Below are positions 58,047 to 64,000 of a stretch of 64,000 nt of DNA, one piece after another. This stretch comes from Isoetes taiwanensis (lineage: Eukaryota > Streptophyta > Lycopodiopsida > Isoetales > Isoetaceae). The stretch spans positions 2,752,007 to 2,816,006 of the forward strand of contig JAJEKV010000001.1 of NCBI GenBank assembly GCA_021234155.1. Reading direction: 5' to 3'. Made by a program: the position numbers and the translations under genes. Each line of letters starts with the position of its first letter. Position 1 is the stretch's first letter. The notes beneath the pieces are model-generated. The model saw only the letters and a program-made list of their open reading frames with translations. It ran no database searches and had not been told where the DNA came from.

Positions 58047-59205
58047 TGACCACTCACACAGTGCGCCAGGGTCGAATCGGTTTGCAAACCGAATTGGTCT
58101 GGGCGCACTCTGCGAGGGGTGGGGCTCCATGTGAGTTAGGGTTGGGCAATTTCTACAAACTAGGGTTCAAATCCTACTAATTATGGTGAGCTGAGTCGAA
58201 TGGTGTGCTTACTTTCTGCATTTGGACAAGTTTTGGCATAGATCAGTGCTCGACCACTTACACAGTGCGCGAGAGGCAGTTAGGAATATAATCCTAAGTG
58301 GCCTGGGCGCACTCGTGAGAGGGTGGGGCCAAAACACCGAAGTTTTGCTCCAACTTTGTTAATTCCAACTGCAGAACTTAGTAACACATTCTACTTACAC
58401 CTGATTTAACACATTAACATGATCAAAACATAAATTTATATTTACAATAAACTAGCAATCTTCTTTCTGCTGAGAGCTCGTGGATGTTGCACCCGAGTTC
58501 TTGATAGTCGAGAAGGTTCTTCATGCAGATGATTAACGTATGTCTTCCATTCGATGAAGATTGTTGATAGGTCGGTTGTGCCCTGTACTGCTCGCTTCGT
58601 TTGTAGAGGTATTTGCCATAGTGCTTCCTCTCTTGGGTCGCCTGGGTCTTCAATGTCTTCAAAAGTCATGCTCCTTGCCCTTCTGTGGCTCTAGCCTTGT
58701 ACCTTAAAAGCTATTGCTTCTATTTCTAAATAAACTGTAGTTTGGGAGACAGAATTTAGGGTTTGACCTATTTTGGTCATTTTGAGGAGGATTATAATAT
58801 TTTTAGCTAATTTGAGGTCATAAATGGATTCTAGACTCTTTAATGGTCCTAACGCAACAAATTTCAAGCGATTTGGAGCTGTATAACTCAAGTTACGAAG
58901 GTTCAAAGTTTTGACCACTCACACAGTGCGCCAGGGTCGAATTGGTTTGCAAACCAAATTGGTCTGGGCGCACTCTGTGAGGGGTCACCTCTTTTTGGGG
59001 TCCAATTTTCAATTTACAAGGGGTTTCTTAGTGTTATAATATGCAAAACTAGCTAGAATCAAGGAGATAAGCTGAACTGCACCATTAGTTTAGCTAAATT
59101 ATACATCTAACTAGGTCAACATGGGTCCACCACTCACACAGTGCGCCAGGGTCGAATCGGTTTGCAAACCAAATTGGTCTGGGCGCACTCTGTGAGGGGT
59201 CACCT
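58047..59205 (-). repeat. Four dispersed inverted-repeat units in the LTR element leader
   Basis: Units at about 58047-58120, 58251-58324, 58912-58985 and 59130-59205 each have an outer stem AGTGCGCC...GGCGCACT and an inner palindrome. The inner arms differ between units but still pair: TCGGTTTGCAAACCGA in the first, TTGGTTTGCAAACCAA in the third, TTAGGA...TCCTAA in the second. In the fourth the minus-strand RNA keeps a G-U pair. They lie 0.2-1.4 kb after the primer site in the sense direction, where packaging or dimerisation signals of retroelements usually sit. Confidence 0.85.
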
Positions 59206-59401
59206 CTTTTTGGCCATTTTAGGTTGGGTTTTTGCTAAAACTTATCACTACTCTTAGCATTAACCTATTGCTGCACTACAATTGGGAAAAAATTTTCCCA
59301 ATTTTCGAGGTTCTTGCTTGGGAGGTTGTTCCCAAGACTGGAAGTCTACTGTTAGTCCTAAGGAAAATGGTCAGTGCTCGATCCTGGTCTACCAAGATCA
59401 T

Positions 59402-59413
59402 GCTCTGATACCA
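59402..59413 (-). other. Primer-binding site, initiator Met tRNA
   Basis: The minus strand reads TGGTATCAGAGC one base inside the 5' LTR, the standard plant primer site. It fixes the element's orientation as minus. Confidence 0.93.
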
Positions 59414-59414
59414 C

Positions 59415-61058
59415 TGTGACGTCCCCTACTCCTTATACGATGCCCACATCGTATTCGAAGGAGGAGCATTCCCCCTGGCAGCTACACTGACAGGGGCCAT
59501 CCACCTGACTCCACTCCCATCGGGATGAGCCAGCAAGGGAAGAATGGATGTGTCATTCACCCGTCTTCCATCGGGTCGACCTATCTGCGGAAGCGTGAAT
59601 AAACAAACGTGAGCACAACTAACAGTAAACAAATACAAGTACCTCGAGAGGTGAATACAATACAACATCACAGAGATAGCAATACCATAGAAATAACATC
59701 ATCACATAACATAAATAACAAGAGGGGAGATCCTACCCAGGGCTCAGACTCCAGGGGGATGACTGACGGCTAGGGTCTCCAGAGTTCATTGCAGACAGAA
59801 TTCATGGCAATGGATTTGGCTGGCATAGAACATGGCTTAGGGTAGTCCACTCCATCCGCCCCTCCCGTGCACACTTTGCAGAGTAGGCTGAAAAGTGTTG
59901 GGACTTGGCCGTAGCCTGCCGGGTGAATAGCCAGAGGGGCTACTACTACTGGGTTGCATCTCCCCAGCCCCGATGAGGCAGGAAGAGAGTTGCCTCCCCT
60001 CCAGAGGCATCCATGCTCATCACAGGCGGCTAGAGGGCCACTGCCCTTATTCGACTTGAACTCACTGGAAGGTCATATTCACCACCCCACGAGTGTCGAG
60101 CTCATGCCTTGCCCACACGCAGTGACAAGCCATTAAGCCTAGCCCACAGAGACCCCCGATAGGCCTTACTACCAGAGGGGTCAGTCCGTGATGAGACAAG
60201 TTCCTCCTTATCAACCGGCCTAGCCCCTTCACCCACAACCAGGCGGGTTCCTGTGCACGGGCCGCATATAATTGGGAACTAGTGGTGCTACCTAGGATCA
60301 TCTGCTACACAGCTTTAGGTCTCTACCCCCCTTCCCAATACATGGAGATCACAGAGTGAAATACATACAACATCACAGAACTGAAATAGAGAATATCATC
60401 TAATCTATCTACCTAAACAACAGAGTTAGGTTCCTTAGTTAGGGCTTATGATCTCGGGATCTATAAGGCCTCTAGAGTTGATCTAACATACTAAACCAGC
60501 CTATTGCCTTGCCCAAAGACGGCTTTGCACAACAGAACAACTAGATACCTGCTCCTTGACCCGCTCCTGACCCTCGGAAGGCGTCCATGCTCCTGATCTT
60601 GCTGAAGATGGCTGCTAATCGATAATCACAGCAAATCCGCTTTCCGGAGCTCAAAGAATGCATTGAAGTCCATACTTGGCCGAAATGTCTCAAGAGAACC
60701 CTGAACTCGAGAGAGGAAAGGAGCTCTAGGAAAAACCCTAAAATGCAAAGAGAAGAAAGGTTTAGAGTTTAAGGGGAAAGCCCTTTTATAGAAACCCTTA
60801 GGGTTAGGTTAGATATTGGCCAAATGGGATTTAGCCATTTGGCAATGGGGTCCATGGGGTTATTAATTGTGTATGTTTATTTAACATGCACAACATTCAA
60901 TGTTGCCCCCTAGGTGCAACCCTTGCCCCCTAGGTGCAACCCTTGCCCCCTAGGTGCAACCCTATACGTCTCGCAAGTACATGTCATCCGTGACATGTAC
61001 AGGTGACGTGGCAGTATAATATACGTATTTGGGGCGTATATTATGTTGGAACGTCACA
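59415..61058 (-). repeat. 5' LTR (minus orientation)
   Basis: 1644 bp with the same internal landmarks as the 3' LTR: TATA-like box (plus CTTTTATA at 60783-60790) and three GCCCCCTAGGTGCAACCCTT units near 60904-60963. Many sites read CAG or CTG here where the 3' LTR reads CG. Confidence 0.93.
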
Positions 61059-61063
61059 TGTTC
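61059..61063. other. Target duplication TGTTC, right side of the LTR element
   Basis: Second copy of the 5-bp TGTTC found at 49382-49386. It falls inside the LINE endonuclease, just after the GDLNARTG box in the LINE's sense direction. Confidence 0.93.
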
Positions 61064-61509
61064 CTGGCCTGTTCTGGCATTCAGGTCTCCCATCAATATC
61101 ATAGGTCCCTGGACTTTCCATTTCATCATACTTTCCCCCAGGTCCATTAGTTCCAATTTGTCACTGTTTGACGGGTAATATGCTACAATCAGGGTTAACT
61201 CTTTTTTATCTTACAATTGAATGCCTAACATCATGTACCTTTTATTGATATCCGAATGTAAAATACATACATTATTGGCTATACTTTCTCTTACATAGCG
61301 CGCTAATCATGCATTCTCCCTTCCTATCTTAAAATCTTTGTCTTTCCAACATGTGAAAAGCCGAGACCCTTCCTCCTCTGGCAATCTCTTGACATTGTGC
61401 TCCCATGTTTCTACTAGGCATATTATGTCACAGTTATGAGCTTCCTCGAGCCTTTCCCCATCATCCCACAGGTATCCTGTGCAGTTCCAGTACCATATGG
61501 TCAACGCCT
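61064..61509 (-). pseudogene. Second LINE family, ORF2: start of the APE endonuclease
   Basis: Minus-strand frames give MTIWYWNCTGYLWDDGERL (the Asn box), DIICLVETWE (catalytic Glu) and, after frame changes, VQGPMILMGDLNARTGQE (Asp-x-Asn box). The LTR element interrupts right after this. The rest continues at 49381 and below. A stop and frame breaks near 61220-61310 show decay. Confidence 0.85.
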
Positions 61510-62780
61510 TTTCCCTTTGGGCTGTTCCTTCAGGTTCTCTGCTTGTTCCGGTCCGTTGGTTACCTTCCTGGGCCGTCCCCTGGTTTTTGAAGTCGAAATT
61601 GGGCCCATATGCCCGTTTTGATGTGCATGTTCCTCGCTGCCTTCATTTCCTCTTCCATCTTCTGCACAAGGTTGTATCACCACGGGGGTCATCTCTGCTG
61701 GAGCTCCTCCATCCAGTCCCTGTGTTGTCATTATCGGGGTATTTGTACTCCCCCCTTCCTGCCCCTTGGCCTCCAGTCTCCCTGTGTCCTGGTCCTGTCC
61801 CTGGAATGGCTGGTCCCTGATCCACTTGTGCCGGTACACTTTCCCATGCCCGACTCCTGCATGTATTCCTGCTTGATTCAGTTCCCTGGCCTTGGCCAGT
61901 TCCCTGTGTAGCCCCTGCGCTGCATAACTGTTAGCGCTTCTTGCACCTTGATCCCATTCCTCAATCTGGATCCCATGCGCAGTATTCGTCCCTTGGCCGC
62001 CATATCCCTGAATGTCAGATTTATGTGCCTTGCTCGTCCCCTCCACTGCCCCGAGCGTATTGCTTTGGCAATTATGCTTCGGTGCTCTTTGAAAACTGCT
62101 TCCACTATTTCTGCAGTAACTCGATACGTATCTTCATTAGGTTTCTTTGCCACCCCTATCAGCCTAACATCATGTTTAATCCTATTCTGTTCTTCGAATT
62201 CCATGAGGTGCGATTTTATTTTATCAAAGGATTCCCATGCATCTAACTCAACATTCACCTTTTCTAGATCAACCAACTTTGCATGATCTTGGCTTTTTCT
62301 TCCTCGATTTCGTTTATTCTTCGTTGCATCTTGTATTCTGACATCCATGCTGGATATGGCTATCTTGTTGCGATTAGTCGTTTCTACCAGTGTATTGAAT
62401 GCCTCCATGCTTGGAATTCTGGTCTCCAGTTGCTTATTCATCTGGGCCAAGAAATCTTTGAGGTCTTGCTGGCTCACTGGTGCCCTCGCTGTATCCCCTA
62501 TCTTCTGTTGGCTGTGAACTGTGTGATCTGCCATTGATCCTCTGGCGCAGTTCTCAGTGATGATTTTCTTCCGTCTGAGGCTGTAGGGTTGTGATAAGGC
62601 TTCTCCTTCGGTATCGATGCTGTTTCTCCCCGGAGATATATTTGCTATCCAAATGGTTCCTTTTTTGAAAAAGCCCTTAATACTAGGATTGAAATTGCCA
62701 TAATTATTCTGCCCACTTTTCTGCATTATTCGATTCGCTATTTCACATACCCCATAAACCTGAACTTTATTGGTTTCCAT
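61510..62780 (-). pseudogene. Second LINE family, ORF1 (L1-like RNA-binding protein)
   Basis: From an ATG at 62780 the 300-codon frame has a long heptad-like helical region (LKDFLAQMNKQLETRI onward, about residues 100-195). An RRM-like part follows: KHDVRLIGVAKKPNEDTY, AEIVEAVFKEH and RARHINLTFRDMAAKGRI. This is the order of L1 ORF1 proteins: coiled coil, RRM, C-terminal domain. The C-terminal domain continues in another frame after an indel near 61930 (LHRELAKARELNQAG, KVYRHKWI). Near its end TSKTRGRPRKVTNG is a typical AT-hook, unusual for ORF1. L1 ORF1 protein trimerises and coats the element RNA. ORF2 follows at once. Confidence 0.8.
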
Positions 62781-62929
62781 CTGTTTTGATGATGAGGATG
62801 GTTGGGATCGCCAATTCTGTTGATTGGCCAGAGTGGTCCTCTCTACACAATGACTGTGTTTCCCAGTAATTCCAATATTAGGTTTCTGACTCTACTTGAT
62901 TAATTTATTTATTTCTTAGGAACCATATC

Positions 62930-63535
62930 CTTATCACTTTGGTGGGTCCGGGTACCAGTTGGAGGGTCGAACCCTCGCTATCCTGGCCTATGGCAGGATT
63001 CGCAATCCTCAGTCCGTGGTATAGCCCAGTCCCCTTGTTGATGATGGTTTAGTTATGATGTGTCCTTTCTGCTAGCGTGTCATTCTTTCTGATGTGTCTC
63101 ATGCCTGCTATACAGTGAGGGTTCGAGTTTATGGCGGTTCGGATTACCAGCTGGTGGGTCTAGCCCTCGCTATCCTGGTGTACGGTGGAGGCTGGGCCTC
63201 TCTGTCCTGTATATTGCTCCGTCTGCCTTTTACTCATTTGGGAGACATCATTTGCTCATTATTTTGGGATTTGCAATCCTCAGTCCGCAGCATAGCCCAG
63301 TCACCTTTATGACGATGGCTTAGTGGTGATGTGTCATTCCTGCTGATGTGTCATTCCTATTGATGTGTCTCATGCCCACTATACAGTGAGAGTTCGAGTC
63401 TATGGTGGTCCGGAAGTACCAGTTGGCGGGTCTAGCTCATCACTATCCTGGTGTACGGCGTCTCTCTGTCCCATATCTTGCTCCGTCTGCCTTTTACTCA
63501 TTTGGAAACATCATTTGCTCATTATTTTTGGATGT
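62930..63535 (-). repeat. Tandem about 270-bp units upstream of the minus-strand LINE
   Basis: Three partial units (about 62930-63090, 63091-63364, 63365-63535) share CTCGCTATCCTGG, the block CTCCGTCTGCCTTTTACTCA with TTTGG, CATCATTTGCTCATT, a GCAATCCTCAGTCCG box and ATAGCCCAGTC. In the LINE sense direction they lie just 5' of ORF1, like the promoter monomers of some L1 elements. Confidence 0.7.
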
Positions 63536-63656
63536 ATCCTCTATGCTTTGTGTCGAAACCTTCTCCATTTAGTAAAAGGCTCTCATCGTTGTGGGCAGAT
63601 TCATGTTATTTTACATCCCCCGTACTTTTCAAAAAGTTTTATATCTGACCAAGTGT

Positions 63657-64000
63657 ATCACCCTTTGGGGCACCTATTCTCTTCGTGAAGAAGAAAGATG
63701 GAAGTCTTAGAATGTGTATAGATTACCGACAACTCAACAAACAAACGGTAAAGAATAAATACGCATTACCAAGAGCAGATGATCTAATGGATCAACTTCA
63801 AGGGGCAAAGATATTCTCCAAAATTGACTTAAGGTCAGGATACCACCAAATAAGAATAAAAGAAGAAGATGTTCATAAAACAGCTTTCAGAACACGCTAT
63901 GGTCATTATGAATTTACAGTTATGCCCTTTGGCCTATCAAATGCACCAGCAACGTTCATGAAGCTGATGAATGATATTTTCAGAGAGTTCTTGGATGATT
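63657..64000 (+). pseudogene. Ty3/Gypsy reverse transcriptase, running off the window
   Basis: A continuous frame encodes [54 protein letters not shown] (motif A Asp), [20 protein letters not shown] (motif B) and ends REFLDD. The YxDD motif lies beyond the window. Immediately upstream a TGA in KFYI-stop-PSVSPFG replaces what is usually Arg, a change expected from CGA to TGA. The window holds no gag or LTR for it, and the sequence differs from what remains of pol in the 49-61 kb element, so it appears to be a separate copy. Confidence 0.9.

Larger units (their letters stand above)
49387..61058 (-). mobile_element. Ty3-type LTR retrotransposon, non-autonomous or decayed, inserted in a LINE
   Basis: The 11.67 kb element has two related LTRs (49387-51005 and 59415-61058), each bounded by TGTGACG and CGTCACA, with target duplication TGTTC. 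On the minus strand a primer site complementary to initiator Met tRNA follows the 5' LTR (59415-61058), and a purine tract precedes the 3' LTR. The only clear protein piece is the end of a Ty3 polyprotein at 52003-52500. No protease, reverse transcriptase, RNase H or integrase core could be read in the 8.4 kb interior, and a gag-like stretch at 56979-57600 is uncertain. It lies inside the endonuclease of the minus-strand LINE, whose coding resumes cleanly on either side. Confidence 0.93.

Noticed and set aside
58047-59205. Regularly spaced similar units as a CRISPR array
   Set aside because: Spacing is irregular (about 0.2-0.7 kb), the context is a plant LTR retrotransposon, and there are no cas genes.
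62930-63330. Possible tRNA-like B boxes (GGGTTCGAGT)
   Set aside because: No A box at the right spacing and no cloverleaf could be drawn.

Overview
The window looks like repeat-dense nuclear DNA of a land plant with a large genome. The evidence is a JAZ/TIFY gene split by GT-AG introns, a plant-type initiator-tRNA primer site next to a long terminal repeat (LTR), layered retrotransposons, and long microsatellites in AT-rich sequence. Two tyrosine-recombinase lineages, unfamiliar in seed plants, make a fern or other non-seed plant my best guess. That is inference only. No rRNA, tRNA, CRISPR or prokaryotic-style operon was seen.

1-13.5 kb: decayed repeats; a broken, intron-containing DUF3504 (KIAA1958/ZMYM-like) tyrosine-recombinase-derived gene at 4.2-6.2 kb; a long-armed foldback element at 8.9-9.5 kb; and three copies of a LINE 3' end that finishes in (GAATGA)n or a related short repeat. 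13.5-25.9 kb: a nearly complete stand-alone tyrosine recombinase at 18.1-19.2 kb on the minus strand, followed by a duplicated segment whose copies each start with an 8-12-8 palindrome; a GC-rich foldback; TPR-SET and WD40-like gene scraps; two pieces of a PIF1-like helicase. 26-35 kb: a PIF/Harbinger-like element with TTA target duplication, a second GC-rich foldback, long empty AT-rich stretches, and the one gene that looks intact, a six-exon JAZ-like repressor at 34149-35212.

36-64 kb: a pile of nested elements. Two related APE-type LINEs lie head to head (36.0-37.4 kb minus; 37.6-46.7 kb plus). The plus copy is split by a 5.5 kb composite element, which is itself split by a 1.2 kb poly(A) retrocopy with an 11-bp target duplication. 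A third LINE, minus strand from 62.8 kb down to 47.7 kb with an L1-like ORF1, is split inside its endonuclease by an 11.7 kb Ty3-type LTR element (49387-61058, minus). That element has a 5-bp target duplication TGTTC, primer site and polypurine tract, but no visible reverse transcriptase. The window ends inside another Ty3-type reverse transcriptase.

Pairs of duplicated sequences differ unusually often where one copy reads CAG or CTG and the other CG. Some frameshifts here may therefore be consensus errors at methylated CHG sites rather than true decay. Apart from the JAZ-like gene, nothing here reads as a working host pathway.
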